Positions 1 to 8,821 are shown, counted from the stretch's first letter. The stretch: 64,000 nucleotides of DNA from Rhodoferax sp. BLA1 (GCF_013416775.1 NZ_SZVI01000001.1:62001-126000); one strand, 5' to 3'. The notes: generated by a model not told the origin, from the letters alone. Program-made: numbers and translations.

Positions 1-1038
1 GATCAGTTTTTGCGCCATCACCCGGGTTGGCAGGTCAGCGGCTTCCATATAAGTCAGCAGCCCGCAGTTCATCAAAAAACGCGCCTGATTGCAGTAACCC
101 AGCACATCCAAACCGGCGTTGTTACCCGCCAGCGCGATGCCGGTGAAATTGACGTGGGCGGTGATGTCCTTGAGCCCGACCGCCACCAGCGGGTCGCTGT
201 CGGCCTGGTGCGCGTGGTGGCACATCAGGGTGCCCATGTGGCGTTGTGGGTGGTAATACTCGGCCTCGGGAAAACCATAGTCCAGCAAAAACACCGCCCC
301 CGCGCTGAGTTTGTCACTCAGCGTGTGAATGAACGATTCCCCCTGCTGGTGGATTTCGGTCAGGTAGTCGTGTTCACCGGGAATGTCCATCGGTGGCCGC
401 AACTCGGTGGGGCGGTCCTGCCAGACGAAGTTGGGGGTGCCATCGACTGCGGGATCACCCAGAACCACACCCCGCTCAAACCAAGCGCCCTGCACACGGG
501 CCAACAGTTTGACCGGCATCGCATCCAGCACCTCGTTGCCCAGCACCACGCCTTGCAGGGTGTCGGGCAGGGCATCGACCCAGCACACCACATCGGCGAA
601 CTCAGCCAACTTGGCTTGTTGGCGCGCGCGCAGGCTGCCGGAAATATCCAAGATAGTGTATTTTGATAGCAGAACACCCTTCTCTTTCAGGGCCTGCAGA
701 ACTTGCAGTGCCAAAGCGCCGGAGCCCGCACCAAACTCCCAGACCGCCGATGTGCCCGTTACCTGCAGCGCCTGCGCCACCTGGTTGGCCAGGGTCCAGC
801 CAAACAGCGGTGTCATCTCGGGGGCGGTGACAAAGTCACTGCCCGCCTGGCGTTGGCCGTCCAACACGGTGTAGGGCAAGGGGCCAAATTTGGCACTGCC
901 ATGGGCGTAATAGCCCAGGCCGGGCGTGTACAGCGCCTGGCTCATGAAGTGGTCAAAAGGGATCCACCCACCAGCCTGCGAGAGGCCTTGGGCGATGTGC
1001 TCTGCGAGCGTGTTCGTTAAACTTGGGGCTGTTGTCAT
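1..1038 (-). CDS. MidA/NDUFAF7-type SAM-dependent methyltransferase (COG1565), 3' end outside window
   Basis: The frame is open from an ATG at 1038 down to base 1 (346 codons) and leaves the window without a stop, so perhaps 10-40 C-terminal residues are missing. The N-terminus has the family's GGWIPFDHFMSQALYTPGLGYY block. A Rossmann SAM-binding motif EFGAGSGALA lies at about residues 101-110. Further on come a LDISGSLRARQ segment and a GAVFLLDYGFPEAEYYHPQR segment, both typical of the family. The mitochondrial relative NDUFAF7 methylates an arginine of a complex I subunit; the bacterial substrate is unsettled, so no role is assigned beyond methyltransferase. The gene is divergent from the folate-type SDR cluster, whose start is only 20 bp away, so the two promoters must overlap the opposing coding starts. 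Confidence 0.85.
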   Translation of the reverse strand, partial: MTTAPSLTNTLAEHIAQGLSQAGGWIPFDHFMSQALYTPGLGYYAHGSAKFGPLPYTVLDGQRQAGSDFVTAPEMTPLFGWTLANQVAQALQVTGTSAVWEFGAGSGALALQVLQALKEKGVLLSKYTILDISGSLRARQQAKLAEFADVVCWVDALPDTLQGVVLGNEVLDAMPVKLLARVQGAWFERGVVLGDPAVDGTPNFVWQDRPTELRPPMDIPGEHDYLTEIHQQGESFIHTLSDKLSAGAVFLLDYGFPEAEYYHPQRHMGTLMCHHAHQADSDPLVAVGLKDITAHVNFTGIALAGNNAGLDVLGYCNQARFLMNCGLLTYMEAADLPTRVMAQKLI

Positions 1039-1058
1039 CACCACCGGATTGTCCCCGA

Positions 1059-1826
1059 ATGTCCACCTCCACGCCCCCAGCCCCTCGCCAACGCACGGTT
1101 TTGATCACCGGCGCGGCCAAGCGCCTGGGCCGTGAGATCGCCCTGACCTTGGCCAAAGAGGGCTGGCGCGTGGCGGTGCATTACCGGGATTCGGTCGAGG
1201 AAGCAGCAAAAACCGTAGCAGACTGCAAAAGACTGGCAGGGGCTTGCGCCTCTTTTCGTGCCAATTTGGCCAGTGAAACCGCAGTGCGCAACCTGCTGCC
1301 CACGGTGATTGAAGAATTTGGCCATATCGATGCGCTGGTCAACAGCGCCTCCACCTTTGAGCACGACACCGCCGCCAGCTTCACCTTTGCCGCACTCGAA
1401 AAACATGTGCGCAGCAATGCCGGGGCCGCCATTTTGCTGAGCCACGCCTTGTTTGAACACTTACAAACCCAAGGTGACGAGGCCCGTGGTGTGATCGTCA
1501 ACCTGCTGGATCAGAAGTTGTGGAACCCGAACCCGGATTTCATGAGTTACACCCTGTCCAAGGCCGCACTCGAAGCTGCCAACACCATGCTGGCGATTGA
1601 CCTGGCGCCACGCATGCGGGTGGTCGGTGTGGCGCCGGGCCTGACCCTGGCCAGCCACCTGCTGCGCCCGGAAAACTTTGACACCCTCAACAAACTCTCG
1701 CCGCTGGGCCACTCCTCCACGGCGGCCGATGTCGCCGCCACGGTGTCCTTTGCGCTGAACAACAAGTCGATGACCGGCACCACCCTTGTGGTGGATGGCG
1801 GCCAGCACCTGGTCCGCGCGGCATAG
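1059..1826 (+). CDS. SDR-family pteridine reductase-like protein (FolM/PTR1 type), copy 1
   Basis: A 255-residue short-chain dehydrogenase/reductase. The cofactor motif is TGAAKRLG at about 17-24, i.e. TGxxxRxG, the arginine-containing variant of pteridine reductases rather than the classical TGxxxGxG. An NSAS segment is near 95, an active-site Asp in LLDQK near 151 and YTLSK (Tyr164, Lys168) follow. ATG 1059 is preferred because it starts 11 residues before the first beta-strand; an upstream in-frame start at 1023 would add 12 unconserved residues. Its TAG overlaps the GTG of the next gene (TAGTG), implying translational coupling. With two FolB-family genes downstream, a role in reducing dihydropterins (dihydromonapterin or dihydrofolate) is likely, but the exact substrate is inferred. 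Confidence 0.85.
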   Translation: MSTSTPPAPRQRTVLITGAAKRLGREIALTLAKEGWRVAVHYRDSVEEAAKTVADCKRLAGACASFRANLASETAVRNLLPTVIEEFGHIDALVNSASTFEHDTAASFTFAALEKHVRSNAGAAILLSHALFEHLQTQGDEARGVIVNLLDQKLWNPNPDFMSYTLSKAALEAANTMLAIDLAPRMRVVGVAPGLTLASHLLRPENFDTLNKLSPLGHSSTAADVAATVSFALNNKSMTGTTLVVDGGQHLVRAA

Positions 1827-2611
1827 TGGTCAAGACGGTCCTGATCACGGGAGGTGCACAGCGGCTGGGCGCGGTGCTGAGCCGCTGCTTCGCCCAGGCT
1901 GGCTGGCAGGTCTGGTGCCACTACCAGCGCTCGGGCGCCACCGCCGAAGCGCTGCGGGCTGAGCTGGCAGAACACGGGCAGCAGCTGTACACGGTGCAGG
2001 CTGATCTGGCCGATGAGACCCAACGCCAGCAGATGATGGACAAGATTGTGGCGACCACCGGGCCCCTGCACTGCCTGGTCAACAACGCCTCCAGCTTTGA
2101 GCCCGACACGGCAAAAGACTTCAACATCCAGGCCGCACGCCAGCAACTCGAGGTCAACCTGCTGGCGCCGATGGCGCTGACGGCGGCACTGGCCCGAAGC
2201 ATCCCGGCCGATGACACCAGCGGTGAACGCAGCGCGATCCATGTGCTGGACCAGAAGGTCTTCAACCTCAACCCCGACTATTTCTCCTACACCAGCTCCA
2301 AACTGGCGCTGGAACGGCTGGTGGCACTGCAGGCGCAGGCGCTGGCGCCGCAATTGCGGGTCTGTGGCGTGGCACCCGGCTTGATGTTTGTCAGTGGCCC
2401 ACAAACCCAGGCCAACTTTGAACAGGCCAGCCGCATCAACCTGCTGCGCCGCCCGATCGATCCGGCGCAGGTGGCAGCGAGCTGCCTGTTTCTGGCCACC
2501 AACCCCTGTGTCACCGGCGTCACCCTCACCGTGGACAACGGGCAGCATCTGCTGCCGCTGCCACGCGACGTGATGTTTGTGGTGCAGGACCTGCAGAAAG
2601 GCGACGCATGA
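1826..2611 (+). CDS. SDR-family pteridine reductase-like protein, copy 2
   Basis: A 261-residue SDR paralogous to the preceding gene. It starts at a GTG that overlaps the previous stop codon and ends with an ATGA overlap into the first FolB gene. TGGAQRLG at 8-15 again carries the pteridine-reductase arginine, NNASSF lies at 86-91, LDQK near 141-144, and SYTSSK gives Tyr155 and Lys159. Both copies keep the catalytic residues, so this is a duplication with two apparently active enzymes rather than one decayed copy. Overlaps at both ends make co-translation with the folB-type genes probable. Which copy serves folate and which serves tetrahydromonapterin cannot be told from sequence alone. Confidence 0.85.
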   Translation: MVKTVLITGGAQRLGAVLSRCFAQAGWQVWCHYQRSGATAEALRAELAEHGQQLYTVQADLADETQRQQMMDKIVATTGPLHCLVNNASSFEPDTAKDFNIQAARQQLEVNLLAPMALTAALARSIPADDTSGERSAIHVLDQKVFNLNPDYFSYTSSKLALERLVALQAQALAPQLRVCGVAPGLMFVSGPQTQANFEQASRINLLRRPIDPAQVAASCLFLATNPCVTGVTLTVDNGQHLLPLPRDVMFVVQDLQKGDA

Positions 2612-3006
2612 CCCCTCTCGACCCGAGCACCTTGGCGCTGAGCTGCCGCAGGCTGTTTTTGCGCGACCACATTGTGGACATGACCATCGGCGCCCATGCC
2701 TTTGAAAAAGGCCGCAAGCAGCGGGTGATCTTCAACGTCGAGTTATTTGTGCCCTATGCCTGCTCCACACCAACCACCGACCAGTTGGACGAGGTGGTGG
2801 ACTACGACTATGTCCGCGAGGTGATTCACCAGCGGGTGCAGGCCGGGCACATCCAGCTGCAGGAAACCCTGTGTGACGACTTGGCCACCCGCCTGCTGGC
2901 GCACCCGCAGGTGCTGGCGGTGCGGCTCTCAAGTTGCAAACCTGACGTGTACCCGGACTGCGCCGGGGTCGGTGTTGAAGTCTTCCGCGCCAAACCCTCT
3001 CTTTGA
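2608..3006 (+). CDS. folB: Dihydroneopterin aldolase family protein (FolB/FolX), copy 1
   Basis: A 132-residue member of the dihydroneopterin aldolase/epimerase family, which cleaves 7,8-dihydroneopterin to 6-hydroxymethyl-dihydropterin (FolB) or epimerises the triphosphate (FolX). Seen: the N-terminal beta-strand and GAHAFEKGRKQRV segment, a VVDYDYVREVI block with the substrate-loop Tyr, a QETLCDDLA helix with the Glu that binds the pterin ring, and the catalytic Lys in SSCKPDVYPDCAGVGVEV near the C-terminus. It overlaps its upstream neighbour by 4 bp and is followed by a second paralog. Whether this copy is the aldolase or the epimerase is not decided by the visible motifs. Confidence 0.85.
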   Translation: MTPLDPSTLALSCRRLFLRDHIVDMTIGAHAFEKGRKQRVIFNVELFVPYACSTPTTDQLDEVVDYDYVREVIHQRVQAGHIQLQETLCDDLATRLLAHPQVLAVRLSSCKPDVYPDCAGVGVEVFRAKPSL

Positions 3007-3023
3007 TCAACGACCAACCCGCC

Positions 3024-3398
3024 ATGAGCTCCTACACCCAAGGGTTGCAAACCCTGACCCTCTCCGGGCTGCGCTTTGATGCCAGCCTGGGCATTCTGGA
3101 AACCGAAAAAACCGCCCCGCAACCGATCCTAGTGGATGCCGAGCTCAACCTCGGCCCGCAGCCTCTGATGCCCCGTGACGACGACATCACCCATGTGCTG
3201 GACTACCGCAAAGTGCGCAAAATCATCATCGACGAATGCACGGCTGAACACGTCAACCTGCTTGAATCGCTGATCGGCAAGTTGGCCAACCGGCTGATGC
3301 AGCTGCCCAACGTGAAGGGTGTACGCGTGAAAATTGCCAAACTCGAAATTTTTGCCGACTGCGAAGTGGCCATTCGTATGGAAACCGGGCAATGGTGA
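3024..3398 (+). CDS. Dihydroneopterin aldolase family protein (FolB/FolX), copy 2
   Basis: A 124-residue FolB-family protein starting at ATG 3024; a TTG at 3003 overlapping the previous stop would add seven residues and cannot be excluded. It contains [31 protein letters not shown] with the conserved Tyr, [14 protein letters not shown] with the pterin-binding Glu, and a C-terminal [18 protein letters not shown] with the catalytic-position Lys. It is diverged from copy 1, notably at the residues after that Lys (LEIFADCE against PDVYPDCAGVG). A FolX-like epimerase for tetrahydromonapterin synthesis is one reading and a second aldolase the other. It overlaps ttcA by 7 bp. Confidence 0.8.
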   Translation: MSSYTQGLQTLTLSGLRFDASLGILETEKTAPQPILVDAELNLGPQPLMPRDDDITHVLDYRKVRKIIIDECTAEHVNLLESLIGKLANRLMQLPNVKGVRVKIAKLEIFADCEVAIRMETGQW

Positions 3399-4393
3399 AG
3401 GACAAACCGATGACAACTCTCTGGACTGAATCCACCAACGACAACAACGACACGGCCCTGGCCGACGAGGCTGTGTCGCCCGCTCCCACCCCGCACAAAA
3501 GTGAGCACGAAGCCGCTGTGCGTGCGGCACGTGAGGTCCATAAACTCGAAAAACGCCTGTGCCGCCAGGTCGGCCAGGCGATCATCGACTTCAACATGAT
3601 TGAAGAAGGTGACCGCGTCATGGTGTGTGTGAGCGGTGGCAAAGACAGCTTTGGCCTGCTGGACATCCTGATCAAGCTGCAACAGCGTGCGCCGATCCAC
3701 TTTGACATCGTTGCGGTCAACCTCGACCAGAAACAGCCCGGTTTCCCAGACCACATCCTGCCCGAGTACCTGAGCAAACTCGGCATCGAATTCCACATCG
3801 AAACCCAGGACACCTACAGTATCGTCAAAAAAGTGGTGCCCGAGGGCAAAACCATGTGCAGCCTGTGCAGCCGCCTACGCCGGGGTATCCTGTACCGCGT
3901 GGCCGACGAGCTCAAAATCACCAAGATCGCGCTCGGTCACCACCGCGACGACATGTTGCACACCTTCTTTTTGAACATGTTTTTTGCCGGCAAGCTCAAA
4001 GGCATGCCGCCCAAACTGGTCAGTGACGACGGTGGCCACATCGTGATTCGACCGCTCGCCAATGTGGCTGAAAAAGACCTGATCGCCTGGGCCGAACACC
4101 GCCAGTTTCCGATCATCCCTTGCAGTCTGTGTGGTAGTCAGGAGAATTTGCAGCGCCAGGAAATCAAGCGCATGGTGCACCAGTGGGAACGTCAGTGGCC
4201 AGGCCGCACCGAGACCATGTTCACCGCGCTGCAAAACGTGGTGCCCTCGCACCTGATGGACCGCAAACGCCACGACTTTCACAACATCCAGGTCACCGGT
4301 GTCGCCGATGCCAATGGCGACAAGGTGTTTGACGAAGAAGAGTTGCCCTTGGCGACGTTACCAGGCATTGGCCTGGTCTCCGCCAAGAATTAA
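3392..4393 (+). CDS. ttcA: tRNA 2-thiocytidine(32) synthetase TtcA
   Basis: TtcA makes 2-thiocytidine at tRNA position 32, using ATP and an iron-sulfur cluster. The protein is 333 residues. The PP-loop ATP pyrophosphatase motif SGGKDS is at 81-86. CSLCSR supplies the CxxC pair (Cys157 and Cys160), and a later [12 protein letters not shown] gives the additional cysteine of the cluster-binding set. [14 protein letters not shown] is the family signature. ATG 3392 overlaps the preceding FolB-family gene; ATG 3410 is an alternative start. The N-terminal 40 residues are low-complexity and Asp/Asn-rich, a common extension. Its position at the end of the pteridine cluster appears to be transcriptional convenience rather than shared pathway. 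Confidence 0.95.
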   Translation: MVKDKPMTTLWTESTNDNNDTALADEAVSPAPTPHKSEHEAAVRAAREVHKLEKRLCRQVGQAIIDFNMIEEGDRVMVCVSGGKDSFGLLDILIKLQQRAPIHFDIVAVNLDQKQPGFPDHILPEYLSKLGIEFHIETQDTYSIVKKVVPEGKTMCSLCSRLRRGILYRVADELKITKIALGHHRDDMLHTFFLNMFFAGKLKGMPPKLVSDDGGHIVIRPLANVAEKDLIAWAEHRQFPIIPCSLCGSQENLQRQEIKRMVHQWERQWPGRTETMFTALQNVVPSHLMDRKRHDFHNIQVTGVADANGDKVFDEEELPLATLPGIGLVSAKN

Positions 4394-4398
4394 GTATC

Positions 4399-4450
4399 AA
4401 ACTGGCCCCAAGCCCTTATGTACAAAGCGCTATCAGCTCTGCTTTTTATA
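4399..4450 (-). repeat. Interspersed palindromic repeat, reverse orientation, spanning a start codon
   Basis: Read in reverse complement, this matches the family consensus found elsewhere in the window (AGCTATCAGCCCTT, short spacer, AAGGGCT, then a GGCCAATTT-like tail). On the + strand AAACTGGCCCCAAGCCCTTA runs directly into TGTACAAAGCGCTATCAGC. The ATG of the lipoprotein gene at 4418 lies inside the loop of the palindrome, and the right arm encodes the first residues of its signal peptide. Confidence 0.7.
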
Positions 4451-5002
4451 GTACTCCTGCTGACCGGCTGCAGCGGCATGCGGGTGGTGGACAGCCAGGT
4501 CAATAGCTTTGCGCCAAAGGCTGTGCCAGCGGGCAGCCGCTACCGCTTTGAGCGCCTGCCCTCACAAGAAAACAACCCAGGCGCGCAGGAGCAGCTCGAA
4601 GCCATGGCCGAGCAAGCGCTGGCAAAGGTTGGCCTGGTGCGTGATGACCAGGGCGCCAGCCTCAGCGTGCAGGTGTCGGTCACCGAACGCGCCGAGCAAA
4701 GTGCGATGGATCACCCGGCACTTGGGTGGAACCTGGGCTGGCGGGTTGGCAACGGCGGTGTGTGGATGGGCCGTGGCCCGCTGTTTCCGGGGCTGGATGT
4801 GCGCACCAGCTACTGGCGTGAGGTCGGGCTGGTTTTGCGCCAGCGCAGCACCCAGACGGTGGTGTTTGAGTCACGCGCCAGCCACGACGGCCCCTGGGCT
4901 GACAGCGAGGCGGTGTTGCCCGCCATGCTGGACGCCGCGCTGCAGGGTTTTCCGACGCCACCCACCGGGGTACGCCGCGTCAACATCGAGATAACACGCT
5001 GA
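4418..5002 (+). CDS. DUF4136-like outer-membrane or periplasmic lipoprotein
   Basis: A 194-residue protein with a lipoprotein signal peptide: hydrophobic LSALLFIVLLL followed by the lipobox LTGC at about 15-18. The mature part begins MRVVDSQVNSFAP and has the alternating strands and C-terminal ...VRRVNIEITR edge typical of DUF4136 proteins, whose function is unknown. Base 4418 is the only ATG giving a complete signal peptide. That start lies inside a copy of the interspersed repeat, so both the initiation codon and part of the signal peptide appear repeat-derived. It is 24 bp after ttcA and may be co-transcribed with it. Confidence 0.75.
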   Translation: MYKALSALLFIVLLLTGCSGMRVVDSQVNSFAPKAVPAGSRYRFERLPSQENNPGAQEQLEAMAEQALAKVGLVRDDQGASLSVQVSVTERAEQSAMDHPALGWNLGWRVGNGGVWMGRGPLFPGLDVRTSYWREVGLVLRQRSTQTVVFESRASHDGPWADSEAVLPAMLDAALQGFPTPPTGVRRVNIEITR

Positions 5003-5088
5003 CACCGGGCCCCGCCTGAGCCAAACCAGCGCCCTGTGGGGCGTTGTTTCGTTTGTATGATCAGGCCAAACTAGAGAATTCGTCGTTC

Positions 5089-6372
5089 ATGGAAGAAACC
5101 CTGTCTGAAAGCATTGATGTCGCGCAGTTGTTGCCCGGCATGTACATCGAGCTGGAGGTCGGCTGGCTGGCCCACCCGTTTCCCACCAACCAGTTCAAGA
5201 TCACCTCCCAAAAGCAGATCGACACCATCCGTGCGCTGGGGCTGCAGCAGGTGCGTATCAACCCGGCCAAAAGCACATTGCCGGGTGACCCCCAAACCGC
5301 CACCGTGATTCCGCTGCGGCCCGCCCGCCTCGACGCGCAGGAACAGGCTTTGCGCCAGCTCGAGGCCGAACAGCGGCGCCAGCAACTGGCCACCCAAGAA
5401 CGTGAACAGATCGCCTGTGAACGCCGCTTTGGTCAGACCGCGCGCCAGTACAAGCAAGCCCTGGAGCAGGTGCACAGCAACCCCCGGGAAGTGATGACGC
5501 AATGCCGGGGTATGGTCGATGGTTTTGTGACCGACATGTTGAGCTCGGGGGAGTCTGCCATCCGCCTGCTGTCCGACAGCATGGGCGACAAGCTGGCGCT
5601 GCACCCGGTCAATGTCAGCGTGATCGCTTTGTTGCTGGGCAAACAACTGGGCCTGAACGCCTCGGAGCTGAGTGACCTGGGCTTGGCGGCGTTCTTTCAC
5701 GACATTGGCAAGTCCGAGTTGCCGGATCGGGTGCGCTGGTTGGAAGACAGTTTTTCGGCCCACGAACAAAAGGCTTACCAGGAACACGTGGCCCATGGGG
5801 TCATCCTGGGCAAACGGCTGGAACTGCCACCCGCCGCCTTGATCGCCATCGCCCAGCACCACGAAATGGCCGACGGCAGCGGTTTTCCCAAACGCATCCT
5901 GGGTGAATCGATGTCGCAGCTCGCCAAAATTCTGGCGCTGGTCAACCGCTACGAGGGCTTGTGCAACCCCAGCCGCCCCGCCGCCGCTTTGACCCCCCAT
6001 GAAGCGCTGGCGCTGATTTTTGCGCAGTACCGACCGCGCTTTGACGCCGCCGTGCTGCGTGCCTTCATCCGCATGATGGGGGTGTACCCACCGGGCTCGG
6101 TGGTGCAGCTCAGCGACGAGCGTTTTGCCACGGTGGTCTCGGTCAATGCGGCCCGGCCGCTGAAACCACGGATTTTTGTGTTTGATCCGCGCGTGCCCAA
6201 ACACGAGGCCTTGTTGCTGGACCTGGAAACCATGCCTGACCTGGGCATCAAACGCAGCCTCAAACCCGGTGCCTTGCCGCGCGCCGCCTTGGATTACCTG
6301 TCACCGCGCCAACGCATCTGCTACTTTTTTGAACGCGCCGTGGACACAGCTTTGGAAGGACCCACACCATGA
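5089..6372 (+). CDS. DUF3391/HD-GYP cyclic-di-GMP phosphodiesterase
   Basis: A 427-residue protein. The N-terminal region (IDVAQLLPGMYIELEVGWLAHPFPTNQFKI) matches the DUF3391 domain that precedes many HD-GYP domains, followed by a Glu/Gln-rich helix at about 80-130. The HD-GYP domain has HDIGK near 204 and HHEMADGSGFP near 256, so the metal-binding His/Asp set is present and the GYP motif reads GFP. It should hydrolyse cyclic-di-GMP. ATG 5089 is chosen; a TTG at 5044 would add 15 unconserved residues. The stop overlaps the start of the PAS-GGDEF-EAL gene (ATGA), so the two are probably produced together. Confidence 0.9.
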   Translation: MEETLSESIDVAQLLPGMYIELEVGWLAHPFPTNQFKITSQKQIDTIRALGLQQVRINPAKSTLPGDPQTATVIPLRPARLDAQEQALRQLEAEQRRQQLATQEREQIACERRFGQTARQYKQALEQVHSNPREVMTQCRGMVDGFVTDMLSSGESAIRLLSDSMGDKLALHPVNVSVIALLLGKQLGLNASELSDLGLAAFFHDIGKSELPDRVRWLEDSFSAHEQKAYQEHVAHGVILGKRLELPPAALIAIAQHHEMADGSGFPKRILGESMSQLAKILALVNRYEGLCNPSRPAAALTPHEALALIFAQYRPRFDAAVLRAFIRMMGVYPPGSVVQLSDERFATVVSVNAARPLKPRIFVFDPRVPKHEALLLDLETMPDLGIKRSLKPGALPRAALDYLSPRQRICYFFERAVDTALEGPTP

Positions 6373-8816
6373 AACGCATCTCCTGGAAGCCCCTGATCGA
6401 AGGGCTGCTGGAATCGGTCTGGCTGGTAGACCCGGTGGATTTGCGTATTCTGGCGGTGAACCAAGCTGGCTGTGACTTGCTGGGCCTGAGCCGGGACCAG
6501 ATGCTGGGCAAACCCGTGATCGAACTGGCCGCATCCCCCGAAGACCAGTTCTTCTGGGAAGATGTGGCCCAGGGGCTGATCGACAGCATCCACTCAGAAA
6601 CCCTGTTGCGTGGCGCCGACGGGGTGGCGGTGGCAGTCGAGCGGCGTGTCAGCCTGGTCTGGCCGGAGGCTGACCGCTCGGTCTACCTGGTGGGCCTGCG
6701 CGACCTGCGCCAGCAGCGCCACACCGAAAACGAGCTGGAGAAACGCGTCGCCGAGTTACGCGCCACGCTGGAGTCCACCGCCGACGGCATCCTGGTGAGT
6801 GACCTTGACGGTGTGATCCGCAACTACAACCGGCACTTTGCCAAACTGTGGTCGGTGCCCGAGGCGATGCTGCTGCACCGCGACGACAACGCCCTGTACG
6901 CCCATCTGGCCAGCCAGGTCAGCGACCCGGCACACTACCAACAGCGCCTGCAAGAGATCAACAACAACCCCTTGCTGGAAACCTCCGACATCCTGGTGCT
7001 CAACAACGGCCGGGTGCTGGAGCGGGTCACCCAGTCGCAGTACAGCCGCGGCCAGGCCACCGGGCGGGTGTTTTCGTTTCGGGACATCACCCAGAGCCTG
7101 CAGACCGAGTCCCAGCTCAAGCTGGCGGCCAAGGTGTTCGAATCCAGCTTGGAGGCGATTTTCATCACCAACCCCGCGCTGGGCATTCTGGCCGTCAACC
7201 CGGCCTGCGAGACCCTGACGCAGTGCGCCCAGGGCAAACTGCAGGGAACCACCCCGAGCGACTTCTTTTTTGACCCGCAACACGCCGAGGTGGTCGCCGA
7301 CGCCCACAGCAAACTGCTCGAACAAGGGCTCTGGCGCGGTCAGCTGTGCATTCGCAAGGCTGACCTGTCCACCTGCGCCGTCCATGTCTCCTGGGTGCTG
7401 CTGCGTGACGACCATGGCCAGGTGTCACACACCATCTGCTTTTTCCGTGACCTGACCGAGGAACACGCGGCGCAGAAGCGCATTGAACAACTGGCCTACC
7501 ACGACGCCCTGACCGGCCTGCCCAACCGCCTGCTGCTGTCGCAGCGCGCCGGTTTTGCGCTGCGCGTGGCCGAGCGCAATGGCTGCGAATGTGGTGTGTT
7601 TTTCATCGACCTGGACCGCTTCAAGAACATCAACGACTCGATGGGCCACACCTTTGGTGACCGGGTGCTCGTGGATGTGGCGCAGCGGCTCAAGAGCTGC
7701 CTGCGTGAAACCGACACCCTGTGCCGCCTGGGGGGTGACGAGTTTGTGATCTTCATGCAGGAACTCGACGCCCGTGGTGCCGAGGTGCTGGCGCAGCGCA
7801 TCCTGGACGCGATGGTGGAGGCCTTCCAGATCGACGACATGTCGTTTTCGGTGGGTTGCAGCATCGGTGTGGCGCTGTACCCGGAGGACGGCAAAACGCT
7901 CGACACCCTGATCAAATGCGCCGACACCGCGATGTACCTGGTCAAGTCGCGCGGCCGGGGCAGCTTCCGGTTTTACCAACCGCAGATGAATGTCAACCTG
8001 CTGTCGCACCTGAAAATGGACCATGCCATGCGCCAGGCCATGGACAAGGGCCTGTTCCGCCTACATTACCAACCGCAGATTTCACTGGCCAACGGCAGCC
8101 TGCAGGGCGCCGAGGCGCTGATCCGCTGGACCGATGACGAGCTCGGAGAGGTGCCACCCAGCATGTTCATCCCGCTGGCCGAAGAGTCGGGCTTCATCAC
8201 CACCCTGGGCACCTGGGTGCTGGAAGAGGCGGTGCGCCAGGCCAGCCTGTGGCAAAACCGGGGTACACCGGTCACGGTGTCGATCAATGTGTCGGCGCTG
8301 CAGTTCCATCAGGCCGATTTTGTCGAGACGGTGGCGGCGGTGATTCGCACCGCAGGGCTGGCGCCGCAGTTGCTGGAGCTCGAACTCACCGAATCGATCC
8401 TGATCCGCGATGCCAACGAGACCATGGGCCGCCTGCACGCCCTGGCCGACCTGGGCGTGGCGCTGTCGATTGATGACTTTGGCACCGGTTACTCCAGCCT
8501 GGCGTATCTCAAGCGTTTTCCGATCTCCAAACTCAAAATCGACCGCTCCTTTGTCACCGGCCTGCCCGACGACGAGGGAGACCGCGCCATTGTCAGTGCC
8601 ACCATCGGCATGGCGCGCGGGCTCAAATTGAAAGTGGTTGCCGAAGGGGTCGAGACCGAAGCCCAGCGCGACTACCTGGCCAGCCTGGGCTGTGAGTCGT
8701 TTCAGGGCTTCCTGTGCACACCAGGCCTGAGCGCACCGGCGTTTGAACGTTTCATCACCCGGTTGCCGGACACAGCCAGCATGCCACTGGACCTCCAGAG
8801 ACTTACAATTTCATAA
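6369..8816 (+). CDS. PAS-GGDEF-EAL cyclic-di-GMP signalling protein
   Basis: An 815-residue cytoplasmic protein with no membrane segment. Three PAS-like regions occupy roughly 5-120, 130-245 and 255-370. They are followed by a GGDEF domain (LGGDEF near 455, with an RETD product-inhibition site five residues upstream) and an EAL domain (EALIRW near 580, then LELTES, DDFGTGYSSL, KIDRSF and AEGVETE). Both catalytic domains keep their motifs, so it could both make and break cyclic-di-GMP under PAS control. The 4-bp overlap with the HD-GYP gene groups one synthase and two degradative modules in one unit. The PAS ligand is not evident. Confidence 0.95.
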   Translation: MKRISWKPLIEGLLESVWLVDPVDLRILAVNQAGCDLLGLSRDQMLGKPVIELAASPEDQFFWEDVAQGLIDSIHSETLLRGADGVAVAVERRVSLVWPEADRSVYLVGLRDLRQQRHTENELEKRVAELRATLESTADGILVSDLDGVIRNYNRHFAKLWSVPEAMLLHRDDNALYAHLASQVSDPAHYQQRLQEINNNPLLETSDILVLNNGRVLERVTQSQYSRGQATGRVFSFRDITQSLQTESQLKLAAKVFESSLEAIFITNPALGILAVNPACETLTQCAQGKLQGTTPSDFFFDPQHAEVVADAHSKLLEQGLWRGQLCIRKADLSTCAVHVSWVLLRDDHGQVSHTICFFRDLTEEHAAQKRIEQLAYHDALTGLPNRLLLSQRAGFALRVAERNGCECGVFFIDLDRFKNINDSMGHTFGDRVLVDVAQRLKSCLRETDTLCRLGGDEFVIFMQELDARGAEVLAQRILDAMVEAFQIDDMSFSVGCSIGVALYPEDGKTLDTLIKCADTAMYLVKSRGRGSFRFYQPQMNVNLLSHLKMDHAMRQAMDKGLFRLHYQPQISLANGSLQGAEALIRWTDDELGEVPPSMFIPLAEESGFITTLGTWVLEEAVRQASLWQNRGTPVTVSINVSALQFHQADFVETVAAVIRTAGLAPQLLELELTESILIRDANETMGRLHALADLGVALSIDDFGTGYSSLAYLKRFPISKLKIDRSFVTGLPDDEGDRAIVSATIGMARGLKLKVVAEGVETEAQRDYLASLGCESFQGFLCTPGLSAPAFERFITRLPDTASMPLDLQRLTIS

Positions 8817-8821
8817 CCCAA

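Noticed and set aside
648-700. ATAGCAGAACACCCTT...CAGGGCC as a further copy of the interspersed repeat
   Set aside because: Only scattered bases match and the arms do not pair as in the family; it lies in conserved coding sequence of the MidA-like gene.
1547-2548. 333-residue minus-strand frame opposite the two SDR genes
   Set aside because: Both SDR genes are well supported by motifs and overlapping starts; this frame is an antisense artefact of codon bias.
5071-6204. 377-residue minus-strand frame opposite the HD-GYP gene
   Set aside because: Composition is reverse-strand biased and the plus-strand HD-GYP motifs are unambiguous.
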